DNA from: Corynebacterium vitaeruminis
Lineage (GTDB): Bacteria > Actinomycetota > Actinomycetes > Mycobacteriales > Mycobacteriaceae
NCBI RefSeq assembly: GCF_001054325.1
Contig: NZ_JVVM01000020.1
Coordinates: 186,001 to 250,000, forward strand
Direction of reading: 5' to 3'
Length of the DNA stretch: 64,000 nucleotides
Both the position numbers and the translations under genes were made by a program. How positions within the stretch are numbered: the stretch's first letter is position 1; the number at the start of each line of letters is the position of its first letter. Of this stretch, positions 27,703 to 36,289 are shown one piece after another. The notes beneath the pieces are model-generated. The model did no database searches, was not told where the DNA came from, and saw only the letters and a program-made list of their open reading frames with translations.

Positions 27703-29190
27703 ATGTCGAACGGTTCGGCCACCGCTGTGGTCATTCTCGCCGCGGGTCAAGGCACCCGAATGAAATCCAATACGCCGAAAATGCTGCACGCTCTCGGCGG
27801 TCGCACAATGTTGGAGCACGCGCTCTATGCCGCCAAGGGCATTAATCCAGATGAGATTGCTGTCGTCGTTGGCCACCAGCGCGAGAAGGTAATTGACGCC
27901 ATCGGTGCGTGGACGGAGAAGGCCGAGCACTCCAACGACGTCGTCATTGCGCCACAGGAAGAGCAAAACGGTACCGGCCACGCTGTTCAGTGTGCGCTCG
28001 AGCACCCTGAACTGCAGAGCTTCAAGGGCACTATTTTGGTGACCACCTCCGATGTTCCACTGCTGGATTCCGAGGCCCTCCAGGCCCTCCTTGAAGAGCA
28101 CAACCGTATGCCACGCGCTGCCGTGACCGTGCTGACCTCCACTGCTGACAACCCACACGGCTACGGCCGCATCGTCCGCAACGCAGACGGCGAAGTCCTG
28201 CGCATCGTAGAGGAAAAGGACGCCTCCGACGAAGAACGCGAAATCACCGAGGTCAACTCCGGTGTCTACGCTTTCGACGCCGAGACCTTGGCCAACGCGC
28301 TCAAGCAGCTGGACACCAACAATGCCCAGGGCGAGCTCTACCTCACCGATGTCATTGGCATTGCCCGCGAAGCCGACCGCTCAGTACGTGGCCACCGCCT
28401 CGCCGATGCCACCGTCGTCGCCGGTGTCAATGACCGCGTCCAGCTGGCCACGTTGGGTCGCGAACTCAACCGTCGCACCTGCGAGGCAGCTATGCGTGCG
28501 GGAGCCACTATCGTCGATCCGGACACCACCTGGATTGATGTTGAGGTAGAAATTGGTCGCGATGTCACGATCCTGCCGGGCACCCAGCTGCACGGCAAGA
28601 CCATAATCGGCGATGGGGCCACCGTGGGACCGGACACGACACTGACCAACATGATCGTCGGCAAGCGCGCCAGCGTCGTGCGTACCCACGGTTCCGATTC
28701 GGAAATTGGCGAGGATGCGACGGTCGGACCGTTCACCTATATTCGCCCGAACACCAAGCTCGGTGTCGGCGCGAAGCTCGGTGGCTTCGTGGAGGCGAAG
28801 AACGCGCAGATTGGCACCGGTTCGAAGGTTCCGCACCTGACCTACGTGGGCGACGCGGAGATCGGCGAGCACTCCAACATCGGCGCCTCAAGCGTGTTCG
28901 TGAACTACGACGGTGTCAATAAGCACCGCACCGTCATCGGCTCGCATGTTCGCACCGGCTCCGACACCATGTTCATCGCTCCTGTGACCGTGGGTGATGG
29001 CGCGTACTCAGGTGCAGGTACTGTTATTAAGGACGACGTTCCTCCGGGAGCATTGGCGGTCAGTGGTGGCCGTCAGCGCAACATCGAGGGATGGGTCGAG
29101 CGGAAGCGCCCAGGGACCGCTGCTGCAGAGGCAGCGCAGGCGGCGCAGGCGACTGACAACGCTGACAACAAGGAAGACCAGGAAGGCTAG
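27703..29190 (+). CDS. glmU: Bifunctional UDP-GlcNAc pyrophosphorylase / glucosamine-1-phosphate acetyltransferase
   Basis: A 495-aa enzyme that acetylates GlcN-1-P and then makes UDP-GlcNAc for peptidoglycan. The N-terminal uridyltransferase starts [14 protein letters not shown] (about 8-21). The C-terminal left-handed beta-helix begins near residue 260, with hexapeptide repeats and [22 protein letters not shown]. An Ala-rich tail ([11 protein letters not shown]) extends beyond the core. GAGGAG precedes the ATG. prs follows after 7 bp, so the two share a transcript, as in other Corynebacteriales. Confidence 0.96.
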   Translation: MSNGSATAVVILAAGQGTRMKSNTPKMLHALGGRTMLEHALYAAKGINPDEIAVVVGHQREKVIDAIGAWTEKAEHSNDVVIAPQEEQNGTGHAVQCALEHPELQSFKGTILVTTSDVPLLDSEALQALLEEHNRMPRAAVTVLTSTADNPHGYGRIVRNADGEVLRIVEEKDASDEEREITEVNSGVYAFDAETLANALKQLDTNNAQGELYLTDVIGIAREADRSVRGHRLADATVVAGVNDRVQLATLGRELNRRTCEAAMRAGATIVDPDTTWIDVEVEIGRDVTILPGTQLHGKTIIGDGATVGPDTTLTNMIVGKRASVVRTHGSDSEIGEDATVGPFTYIRPNTKLGVGAKLGGFVEAKNAQIGTGSKVPHLTYVGDAEIGEHSNIGASSVFVNYDGVNKHRTVIGSHVRTGSDTMFIAPVTVGDGAYSGAGTVIKDDVPPGALAVSGGRQRNIEGWVERKRPGTAAAEAAQAAQATDNADNKEDQEG

Positions 29191-29197
29191 ACGGCAG

Positions 29198-30175
29198 ATG
29201 ACCGGCCAGTGGATTGATAACCAGAAGAACCTCATGCTCTTCTCCGGAAGGGCACACCCGGAATTGGGCGAGGCAGTTGCCAAGGAGCTCGGCATCGAGC
29301 TGACTCCGATGACCGCTCGTGATTTTGCCAACGGCGAAATCTTCGTTCGCTACGAGGAGTCCGTCCGCGGTTCCGACGCCTTCGTACTGCAGGCACACCC
29401 GGCACCGCTGAACAAGTGGCTCATCGAACAGCTGATTATGATTGACGCGCTCAAGCGCGGTTCGGCCAAGCGCATCACCGCTATCTTGCCGTTCTTCCCG
29501 TACGCCCGCCAGGACAAGAAGCACCGCGGCCGTGAGCCGATTTCCGCTCGCCTGGTCGCTGACCTGCTCAAGACCGCAGGCGCTGACCGCATCGTCTCCG
29601 TGGACCTCCACACCGACCAGATTCAGGGCTTCTTCGACGGCCCGGTCGATCACATGCACGCCATGCCGATTCTGTCGGAGTACATCAAGGAGAATTACTC
29701 CCTGGATAACCTGGTCGTGGTCTCCCCTGACGCCGGCCGTGTGAAGGTTTCCGAGAAATGGGCCAACACCCTGGGCGGTGCCCCGTTGGCCTTCATTCAC
29801 AAGACTCGCTCCGTCGATGTCGCCAACCAGGTTGTCGCCAACCGCGTTGTCGGCGAGGTCTCCGGTAAGACATGCCTGCTCATCGACGACATGATTGACA
29901 CCGGCGGCACCATCGCCGGCGCTGTCAACGTGCTGCGTGAGGCTGGCGCTGAGGACGTCATCATCGCTACCACGCACGGTGTCTTCTCCGACCCGGCCCG
30001 TGAGCGCCTATCCAAGTGCGGCGCCCGCGAGGTCATCACCACTGACACCCTGCCGCAGTCCACCGAGGGCTGGGACAACCTCACCGTCCTGCCAATCGCA
30101 CCGCTGCTGGCTAAGACGATCCACGAGATCTTCGAAAACGGCTCCGTTACCACTCTCTTCGAGGGGCAGGCTTAA
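29198..30175 (+). CDS. prs: Ribose-phosphate pyrophosphokinase
   Basis: A 325-aa enzyme making PRPP from ribose 5-phosphate and ATP, for nucleotides, His, Trp and NAD. FFPYARQDKKHRGREP (about 100-115) carries the catalytic-loop residues. The PRPP-binding loop LLIDDMIDTGGTIAGA lies near 227-242 and DLHTDQIQGFF near 136-146. The frame is open far upstream inside glmU; ATG 29198 gives the conserved N-terminus (NQKNLMLFSGRAHPELG), with GAAGG about 11 nt before. Confidence 0.97.
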   Translation: MTGQWIDNQKNLMLFSGRAHPELGEAVAKELGIELTPMTARDFANGEIFVRYEESVRGSDAFVLQAHPAPLNKWLIEQLIMIDALKRGSAKRITAILPFFPYARQDKKHRGREPISARLVADLLKTAGADRIVSVDLHTDQIQGFFDGPVDHMHAMPILSEYIKENYSLDNLVVVSPDAGRVKVSEKWANTLGGAPLAFIHKTRSVDVANQVVANRVVGEVSGKTCLLIDDMIDTGGTIAGAVNVLREAGAEDVIIATTHGVFSDPARERLSKCGAREVITTDTLPQSTEGWDNLTVLPIAPLLAKTIHEIFENGSVTTLFEGQA

Positions 30176-30196
30176 ACTCTATCCGCTTGACGACGG

Positions 30197-30250
30197 GCAC
30201 CCCGCCGCGACCGGCAACCTAGTTTTGCTGGTGGTGGCGGGGTTTGCTGT
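30197..30250 (+). terminator. Terminator of glmU-prs
   Basis: ACCCCGCC pairs with GGCGGGGT, and inside it CCGGCAA pairs with TTGCTGG. A T-rich stretch follows. It lies about 20 bp after prs. Confidence 0.75.
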
Positions 30251-30425
30251 TTGAGCTGTTAGTCCACTACAATTTTTCCGGTAAGTCTCGGCGAGGGCGG
30301 CCACAATAGTTGGTTGCCGTTATCGACGCGACGCTCGCAGCCCAACTTTTGCCCCCACGGTGGCATGGATGCGGCACGTGCTCGACTCGACGACTCAATA
30401 TCGAATCGTTTAGGAGTCCATTTTC
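30244..30425 (+). promoter_or_regulatory. rplY promoter and long leader
   Basis: TTGCTG (30244-30249) and TACAAT (30268-30273) are 18 bp apart. The predicted leader is about 145 nt, unusually long beside the many leaderless genes here. TTAGGAG near 30411 is the ribosome site. No known ribosomal-protein leader structure was recognised. Confidence 0.45.
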
Positions 30426-31067
30426 ATGGCAAAGCCCAACATCATCAAGATTGATGCTCGTAACCGCACCGAGTTCGGCAAGGGTGCCGCTCGCCGTGCC
30501 CGCGTTGCTGGCGACATCCCGGTTGTCATCTACGGCGCCGCTCTGGATGCCCCGAAGCACATCCTCGTTGACACCTTGGATTTCCACGCTGTGATCCGTA
30601 ACCACGGCCTCAACGCTGTTCTGGATGTCAACATCGAGGGCGAGTCCCAGCTGTCCATGGTCAAGGCTGTTGACCAGAACGCTCTGACCCTCGACATCGA
30701 CCACGCTGACCTCCTCGCCATTCACCGTGACGAGAAGGTCGAGGTTGAGGTGCCGGTCGTCCCGACCGGCGAGGTCGCCCCGGGCGCCCTGCTCACGCAG
30801 GATGCCGAGACCATTCTGGTTATCGCACCGGTTCTGGCTATTCCGGAAGAGATCGAGGTCTCCGTCGAGGGCGCCGAGGTCGGCACCATGGTTCATGCTG
30901 GCGACGTCACCCTGCCGGAGGGCCTGGAGCTCACGGACGACGCCGATCTGTTGATCTTCAACATTGTTGCTCCGGAGGAGGAGCCGGCTGGTGACGTCGA
31001 TGCCGACATCGAGGGCATGGGCGAGGCTGAGACTCCGGATGAGCCGACTGATGAGTCCGCTGAGTAA
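30426..31067 (+). CDS. rplY: 50S ribosomal protein L25/general stress protein Ctc
   Basis: A 213-aa protein that binds 5S rRNA in the large subunit. The N-terminal L25 domain (about 1-95) has the conserved GKGAARRARVAGDIPVVIYG. A C-terminal Ctc/TL5 beta domain follows, then an acidic tail (EEEPAGDVDADIEG and DEPTDESAE). Length and layout match the long actinobacterial form. In C. glutamicum and M. tuberculosis pth follows rplY closely; here a siderophore importer and remnants (about 4.4 kb) lie between. Confidence 0.96.
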   Translation: MAKPNIIKIDARNRTEFGKGAARRARVAGDIPVVIYGAALDAPKHILVDTLDFHAVIRNHGLNAVLDVNIEGESQLSMVKAVDQNALTLDIDHADLLAIHRDEKVEVEVPVVPTGEVAPGALLTQDAETILVIAPVLAIPEEIEVSVEGAEVGTMVHAGDVTLPEGLELTDDADLLIFNIVAPEEEPAGDVDADIEGMGEAETPDEPTDESAE

Positions 31068-31104
31068 TTTCAGCGCTCGTAAAATTAGCTAACAGCTAGA
31101 CGAA

Positions 31105-31140
31105 GCGGGGACGGAAGCAATCTTCCGTCCCCGCTTTTCT
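31105..31140 (+). terminator. Terminator of rplY
   Basis: GCGGGGACGGAAG and CTTCCGTCCCCGC form a perfect 13-bp stem with a CAAT loop, then TTTTCT. It lies 37 bp after the stop. Confidence 0.93.
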
Positions 31141-31272
31141 ATGCTTTGCGATGTTTCATCATCATCGCCACTGCCGGCGTAATCAGCAGAGCATTAGCAC
31201 CAGCCATCGCAATGGCCATAGCCGCTACCCCGCCCACATCTGCAATAACGCCAAACAGCAACGCGCCGGCCT
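31139..31272 (-). pseudogene. C-terminal remnant of a transporter-like membrane protein
   Basis: A minus-strand frame of 44 codons, with no start and with a TAG directly upstream, reads AGALLFGVIADVGGVAAMAI then AMAGANALLITPAVAMMMKH and a stop. It looks like the last one or two helices of an MFS-type permease. The rest of the gene is missing. It sits in a degenerate stretch between rplY and the siderophore operon. Confidence 0.5.
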
Positions 31273-31289
31273 ACCATCACGCAGCACAA

Positions 31290-31631
31290 TCACAGTGTTT
31301 TGCGGGTGCGGCTGACACGAAGAGGAGCCTCCCCCCCCCAAAAAAAAACGCCGAACTGTTTTCCACCGAGCCAGCAGCGCAGGCCCACCACACTATCGGC
31401 GACCTCGACATAGGCTCGGTCGAGGTTCGTTGGATTTATGCTGAGCAAGCGCTCTTCAGCGAGTCTCCTAAGTAAATCTGCTGAAGTTAGCTCACTGTCG
31501 ATGAGGCGTTCGGCCTGTTGAACTGACTTTCCTTCTTGAATCAGGAGACGCTCGGATCGGAGAGCTGAAACGAGTCGTCGCCTAATTTCGGCTTCACAAC
31601 TGTCACTATTTACATACACATTTGGCAACAC
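31290..31631 (-). pseudogene. Doubtful or decayed open frame behind a DtxR-like box
   Basis: A 113-codon frame starting at GTG/TTG. The first 80 residues look helical and plausible as protein (CEAEIRRRLVSALRSERLL, VQQAERLIDSELTSADLLRR). The end runs through a nine-T and nine-G homopolymer and loses that character (VFFWGGEAPLRV). A DtxR-like site lies just before the start, so it may be the head of a lost iron-regulated gene. I do not recognise a family. Confidence 0.35.
31331..31348. repeat. C9-A9 homopolymer pair
   Basis: Nine C are followed directly by nine A. Such tracts are prone to slippage and to sequencing error. It lies in the decayed frame on the minus strand. Confidence 0.8.
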
Positions 31632-31633
31632 AG

Positions 31634-31652
31634 AAGGTAAGGCTACCCTAAC
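31634..31652. promoter_or_regulatory. DtxR-like iron-regulator binding site
   Basis: AAGGTAAGGCTACCCTAAC matches the DtxR consensus closely: AGGTAAGGCTA is within the allowed W/S positions and the other half is CCCTAA. It lies between the siderophore ATPase stop and the start of the decayed minus-strand frame, so its original target was probably that gene. Confidence 0.65.
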
Positions 31653-32438
31653 TTACTTATGCACGCCATAGGCGATTGGAAGATTTCGCCCAGTCTCCGG
31701 ATCTTCAACCATGAGCGACGAGATTCCAAATGCACGTCGAATCAAAGCCGAATCGAAAGTCTCTCGCGTCGGGCCCTGTTCAACGATGCGTCCATCGCGC
31801 ATCACAACCACATAGTCGGAGTACTTCGCCGCATGAGCCATGTCATGGACAACCATTACAATCGTCCGCCCTTTACGGTTTAGTTCCTGAACCAAGTCAA
31901 GAATCGACAGCTGGTGCGCGGGATCGAGAAAGGTCGTCGGCTCATCGAGAAGCATAATATCGGTGTCCTGAGCCAAGGTCATGGCAATCCACATTCGTTG
32001 CCGCTGCCCACCGGACAGCGCCATCGCATCCGTATCAAGGAATTGTTCAATTCCGGTCTGCCGGGCCGCCTGCGTAATCGCCGAGTGATCCTCGGCGCTT
32101 AACGACGCAAAAGCTCCCGAATACGGGTAGCGGCCGAAAGCGATGAGCTCGCGAACTGTCATCCCATCCGGAACCACAGGCTGCTGCGGTAGAAAGGACA
32201 GGCGCCGGGCGAACTGACGAGCCCCAAATTCGGAGATTCGGCGACCGTCCAGTTCTGCGGCTCCACGTTCAGGTGTCAACTGCCTGCCAAGCACCTTCAG
32301 CAGGGTCGATTTTCCACTGCCGTTAGGACCGATAAGAGCCGTAATTTTCCCGTGCGGGATTTTCAGCGTGACATCCTTGACAATCAACTCTGCGCCATAG
32401 CCCGCCGACACTTCAGTACAGGTAAGAGAGTCTGTCAT
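31653..32438 (-). CDS. Iron-siderophore ABC transporter, ATP-binding protein
   Basis: A 261-aa FecE/FepC-type ATPase: Walker A GPNGSGKST (about 37-45), signature LSGGQRQRMWIAMTLA (about 142-157), Walker B DIMLLDEPTTFLD, and the H-loop VVHDMAH. It powers uptake of ferric siderophore (or heme) through the two permeases encoded just upstream. It is the last gene of a four-gene operon, 6 bp after the second permease. A close functional parallel is the DtxR-regulated irp6 operon of C. diphtheriae. Confidence 0.92.
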   Translation of the reverse strand: MTDSLTCTEVSAGYGAELIVKDVTLKIPHGKITALIGPNGSGKSTLLKVLGRQLTPERGAAELDGRRISEFGARQFARRLSFLPQQPVVPDGMTVRELIAFGRYPYSGAFASLSAEDHSAITQAARQTGIEQFLDTDAMALSGGQRQRMWIAMTLAQDTDIMLLDEPTTFLDPAHQLSILDLVQELNRKGRTIVMVVHDMAHAAKYSDYVVVMRDGRIVEQGPTRETFDSALIRRAFGISSLMVEDPETGRNLPIAYGVHK

Positions 32439-32444
32439 AAGTTT

Positions 32445-33428
32445 CTACTTCCTCTTCACGCTCGTTACTCGATGAACCAGGTAGATGAAATAGGGCGCTC
32501 CGACAATTGCAATTAACGCCCCCACGGGAATCTCCGTCGGAGCAAACGCCCAGCGCCCCACAGCATCAGCAGCGACCACCAGAGCTGCACCCGCCACGGC
32601 GCCCACGGGAATCTGACGCGCAAGATTCTGCCCCACCAACAGCTTCGCTGCGTGCGGGATAATCAGCCCGACGAATCCCAAGACACCCGCTGCTGCTACC
32701 GCCGCGGAGCCGCATGCCACTGCGACCATCAGCGCTAGGATTCGCAGCACGTTAAAACGGCCACCGATACTGACTATCGTTGAATCATCCAGTACCAGGG
32801 TGTTGAAGTGGCGCGCGAACACCAATGCCACTGCTGTCCCCACAAAGATGACGGGGGCAACGGTAAGCGCATCCGACATGGTGCGCGCATATAGAGAACC
32901 CTTCAGCCAAGTCATCGCGGCACCGGCCTCTGGCGCCACACGCACAAGGAGCAGCTGTGTCACAGCAGCAAGCCCCACAGATACAGCCACGCCTGTCAGC
33001 GCCAAACGCGCAGGATCAGCCACTGCCCGACCAGCCGCTGCAAAAACCGTCAATCCCCCGAGAAGGGAACCAACGAACGCGATTGGGGTGAGTGCCAGTG
33101 CTGGCAGAGATCCGAAACCGAGAAGTGCGACGACCGCCGCCAGGCCACCTCCAGCAGTAATTCCTAGAGTGTCCGGCGCCGCTAGCGGGTTACGCAATGC
33201 GACCTGAAGCAAACTTCCTGCAACGGCCATCCCCACACCCGCCAGCACGCCCACGACTATGCGTGGCATTCTGTAGCGCCAATAGAGATTTTCTCCGGAA
33301 AGAAGCCCGGCAATAACGTCGGGAAGCGACTTCTGAACTGCTCCAATCCCCATACCGACTAGGCAAGCCAGCACGAGGAACAATGAACTGACGAGGAGCA
33401 CTAGGGCAAAGCGACTCTTAGTAACCAC
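32445..33428 (-). CDS. Iron-siderophore ABC transporter, permease (FecCD family) 2
   Basis: A permease of about 327 residues with eight to ten hydrophobic helices. LRNPLAAPDTLGITAGGGLAAV and GLIIPHAAKLLVGQ are the FecCD coupling and substrate-path motifs. The frame is open to 33497, but GTG 33428 overlaps the end of the first permease by 11 bp and begins just before the first helix, so it is preferred. It pairs with the other permease as a heterodimer. Confidence 0.88.
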   Translation of the reverse strand: MVTKSRFALVLLVSSLFLVLACLVGMGIGAVQKSLPDVIAGLLSGENLYWRYRMPRIVVGVLAGVGMAVAGSLLQVALRNPLAAPDTLGITAGGGLAAVVALLGFGSLPALALTPIAFVGSLLGGLTVFAAAGRAVADPARLALTGVAVSVGLAAVTQLLLVRVAPEAGAAMTWLKGSLYARTMSDALTVAPVIFVGTAVALVFARHFNTLVLDDSTIVSIGGRFNVLRILALMVAVACGSAAVAAAGVLGFVGLIIPHAAKLLVGQNLARQIPVGAVAGAALVVAADAVGRWAFAPTEIPVGALIAIVGAPYFIYLVHRVTSVKRK

Positions 33429-34416
33429 GCCTGCGACCTCCCTGACGTGCAGACCTGATCGAACGGATTCCCCATAGCAGCAGCGGAGCGCCTGCAATAC
33501 CGGTGAGAATGCCTACCGGAGTCTCCGCGGGGGCCCACAGCCACTGCCCCAGGCTATCCGCGATGAGAAGCGTGGCCGAGCCTACGACGGCAGCTGCCAC
33601 CAGGCTGCGCCTGTGCGTGCGACCCGCTACTCGCTGCGCGACGACAGCCGCAAGCAGCCCCAGAAAACCAATCGGCCCCGCGGCCGCTACACATGTGGCG
33701 GTCAGTACTACAGCCCCGACAACTGCTCCGACACGCACACGCGCGGGATTCGCACCGATAGACCTACTGACTGCATCACCGGCACCGAGGGCATCTAGGG
33801 CACGCCCACCTGCGGCGAAGGCAGGAAAGATGAGCACCAAGGCGATTAGGGCTGGAACCAGGTCCGGCAGGCGAACTCCGGCGAGACGACCATTGAGCCA
33901 GGCCAATACGGTAGTCAGCTGAGCTTCATCCAAGACGAGGAAGATTGATGTCAGCGCGCTAAATATGGCCGACACAGCAATGCCCAATAAAACCATCTTT
34001 TGAATCGCGTTTGCACCGCCAGATTCTGGGCTAGATCCACGCATACTCAAAGAGATAGTGAATGCTGCCGCCGCGCCACCACCAATTAACGCGCCGGGCA
34101 AAAGCAGCGCACCAGTCGCAGACCCAGTTACGAACGCAGTCGCAACAGCGCCAAATGCAGCACCGGAATTAACTCCGGTAATTTGCGGGTCAGCCAGCGG
34201 ATTGGCAGTTGCGGTACGCAGCAGAACGCCGCCGACACCGAGACTGGCGCCGACGATCACAGCTGCTAAAAGTCGATCACGGGTAAGGCTGCGTAATTCC
34301 GGATAGAGCTGCGGGGCATTAGCCGGAGCTGACAGTCCAGATAGTCGGTAGAAACTAATTGCCACGACAGTTACTACACAGATGAGTACGCATGCCCAAA
34401 AGGCACGGAATTTCAT
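33418..34416 (-). CDS. Iron-siderophore ABC transporter, permease (FecCD family) 1
   Basis: A 332-aa inner-membrane permease. RTATANPLADPQITGVNSGAA and GPIGFLGLLAAVVAQRV are the FecCD family motifs. ATG 34416 overlaps the stop of the binding protein as TAATG, indicating translational coupling; an earlier in-frame start at 34479 would lie inside that gene. The Arg-rich C-terminus overlaps the next permease. Confidence 0.9.
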   Translation of the reverse strand: MKFRAFWACVLICVVTVVAISFYRLSGLSAPANAPQLYPELRSLTRDRLLAAVIVGASLGVGGVLLRTATANPLADPQITGVNSGAAFGAVATAFVTGSATGALLLPGALIGGGAAAAFTISLSMRGSSPESGGANAIQKMVLLGIAVSAIFSALTSIFLVLDEAQLTTVLAWLNGRLAGVRLPDLVPALIALVLIFPAFAAGGRALDALGAGDAVSRSIGANPARVRVGAVVGAVVLTATCVAAAGPIGFLGLLAAVVAQRVAGRTHRRSLVAAAVVGSATLLIADSLGQWLWAPAETPVGILTGIAGAPLLLWGIRSIRSARQGGRRRGY

Positions 34417-35324
34417 TAGGAATTGATAATTTGATCCAACATCGCCTCTGCGGCCAGCGGACCGCGGGAGCGTGACCAAGTGTCCTGATCAACGTCAACG
34501 ATGTTGCTTACGACATCTGCGTACGGGCTGGAACGGAATCCCTCAATATCGTTGTACAGGTACATAACGTCGAGTTTCATTCCCGGGAGCTTGTCACCGG
34601 TCAGCTCGGCTACGTCAGTCTTGGACTCGATGGCGGACTTCTCTCCATCGTAGCCGTACTCGTAACCAGCAGCGGTCAGGAGAGAACCTGCGAAGGAGTC
34701 CTTGACCCAAGTGTAGAGGGTGTTCTTGGACCAACCAACGAGGGCTGCTCGCGTGCCCGGCGCGACCTTCTCCTTTGCCTTTACCACCTTGTCCTCGATG
34801 CGGGCGCGGACTTCTGCAGCCTTGTCCTCAGCGCCAATCTTGGTCGCAATGTCATCCATCGCATCGAGCACCTCGGTATAGGAGGTGTCACCGTATGCTT
34901 CGGTCGGAGCAATTTCCTTCAGCTGATCCATAATGGATGCCTGCCGTGTCGGGCTTGCCAGAATCAAGTCCGGTTCAAGCGACTGAATGACCTCCAAGTT
35001 CGGCTGTTTCGCCTGCCCCACCGATGTAATGCCGTCGAGCTTGCCCTCGAGGGTTTTAGGCGCGGCGGACTTGCCAATCTCTACAATACCGACCGGCTTA
35101 ACACCAAGTGCGTAAAGAATTTCCTCGTAACGCCAGTCGAGAGCTACTACACGGATGGAGGAAGCGTCTTTCTTCTCTTCTGCCGCAGAGTCACCATTAG
35201 ATTCCTGCCCATCAGCGCATCCGACCAGGACAAACACCAGGGCGAGACTCATTGCAATAATGGCGGCGAAAAATCGTGCGCGGCGAGGTTCAGCCACGCT
35301 CATTCGATTTAAGTAATTTAGCAT
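34416..35324 (-). CDS. Iron-siderophore ABC transporter, substrate-binding lipoprotein
   Basis: A 302-aa secreted lipoprotein of the FepB/FhuD class. The signal peptide ends with lipobox LVGC (Cys near residue 36), so it is anchored outside the membrane. RVVALDWRYEEILYALGVKP and the rigid inter-domain helix fit the family. ATG 35324 lies 6 nt after CAAAAT; an alternative ATG at 35303 exists. A DtxR-like site overlaps the start and a second half-site lies just upstream, so repression by iron is likely. Confidence 0.9.
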   Translation of the reverse strand: MLNYLNRMSVAEPRRARFFAAIIAMSLALVFVLVGCADGQESNGDSAAEEKKDASSIRVVALDWRYEEILYALGVKPVGIVEIGKSAAPKTLEGKLDGITSVGQAKQPNLEVIQSLEPDLILASPTRQASIMDQLKEIAPTEAYGDTSYTEVLDAMDDIATKIGAEDKAAEVRARIEDKVVKAKEKVAPGTRAALVGWSKNTLYTWVKDSFAGSLLTAAGYEYGYDGEKSAIESKTDVAELTGDKLPGMKLDVMYLYNDIEGFRSSPYADVVSNIVDVDQDTWSRSRGPLAAEAMLDQIINS

Positions 35325-35355
35325 GACCTAATTTTGCAATCATTGGCTAACCTAG
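35314..35355 (-). promoter_or_regulatory. DtxR-like sites at the siderophore operon promoter
   Basis: On the minus strand TTAGGTCATGCTAAATTA (35332-35315) matches about 14 of 19 DtxR consensus positions and overlaps the predicted start of transcription and translation. CTAGGTTAGCCAA (35355-35343) is a strong half-site just upstream. Confidence 0.6.
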
Positions 35356-35455
35356 CGCAACCACTTATTTTTGACTTTTCATTCGACTAGCCCCGGCCTC
35401 TACCCCCGCAGTTGCCTGTTCTCCACAACCCGGCCCGTGTGCCAAGATTGAACTC

Positions 35456-36064
35456 ATGAACGCCTCCACCACGTCTCTGCTTGTCGTAGGGCTCGGCAAC
35501 CCTGGGCCCAAATATGAACTCACCCGCCATAACGTCGGACATCTGGTGCTAGATGAACTAGCCAGCCGGACTTCTCCGATGCCGTCGTCGTTTAGCGTGC
35601 ACAAGAAATCGAATGCTGAGATTGTGCAGACTCGGTTTAAGACCTCCGATGGTGGCGAGCGACAGGTGATTCTGGCTAAGCCCCGGACGTACATGAATCT
35701 GTCGGGTGGGCCGGTCGCGGCGCTGGCCAAGTTCTTCAATGTCGCACCTACCGACGTCGTGGTGGTCCACGATGAGCTAGATCTGGACCCGGGTGTGGTG
35801 CGCCTTAAGCGCGGCGGGGGCGAGAATGGCCACAATGGGCTGCGTTCGACCTCGAAGTCATTGGGAACGAAGGACTACATGCGTGTGCGCATTGGCATTG
35901 GTCGTCCTCCGGGCCGCCAGGATCCAGCTGATTATGTGCTGCGTAATTTCAATGCCAAGGAGCGCGAGGAGCTCGCTTTCACCCTGCCCACCGCGGCGGA
36001 GGCAGTGGAGCTAATCGCCAGCCACGGGCTGGAAATTGCTCAAAACCAGGTCCACGGGCGGTAG
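35456..36064 (+). CDS. pth: Peptidyl-tRNA hydrolase
   Basis: A 202-aa esterase that recycles peptidyl-tRNA dropped from ribosomes. [20 protein letters not shown] (9-28) contains the catalytic His and Asn; [21 protein letters not shown] (catalytic Asp) and [11 protein letters not shown] follow in order. The length is typical. A leaderless mRNA is possible (CAAGAT 7 nt before ATG). It borders the foreign-looking island on its right. Confidence 0.96.
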   Translation: MNASTTSLLVVGLGNPGPKYELTRHNVGHLVLDELASRTSPMPSSFSVHKKSNAEIVQTRFKTSDGGERQVILAKPRTYMNLSGGPVAALAKFFNVAPTDVVVVHDELDLDPGVVRLKRGGGENGHNGLRSTSKSLGTKDYMRVRIGIGRPPGRQDPADYVLRNFNAKEREELAFTLPTAAEAVELIASHGLEIAQNQVHGR

Positions 36065-36087
36065 TAGCTAGCGGCAAGGCAGCAAAG

Positions 36088-36136
36088 AGCCCCCTTCCCT
36101 CCCAGCTTTCACAGGGATGAGGAAGGGGGCTATTTT
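36088..36136 (+). terminator. Terminator of pth
   Basis: AGCCCCCTTCC pairs with GGAAGGGGGCT around a 20-base loop, then ATTTTC. It marks the left edge of the native backbone before the island. Confidence 0.85.
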
Positions 36137-36289
36137 CGCTTTCTAGGAAGCTTCAGCCTTACAGCTCGTCGGTGTTCGTGCTGCTCGGCGTTTTCGTCGG
36201 CGGTTTCGCTCTGCCCACCGAGCGCCTGGCGGTGGGATTCGGGAAGCTGCGGCAGGGCGCCCGTGAGGGCATCGACCAGGTGATGAGGA
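36137..36289. other. Island edge without a clear gene
   Basis: A short minus-strand frame crosses here (HHLVDALTGALPQLPESHRQ) in a frame different from the ABC transporter. It could be the tail of a lost protein, but I cannot assign it. Otherwise nothing is seen. Confidence 0.3.

Noticed and set aside
30274..30425. Ribosomal-protein autoregulatory leader before rplY
   Set aside because: The leader is long, but I could not identify a conserved structure or a 5S-rRNA-like motif by eye, so no regulatory claim is made.
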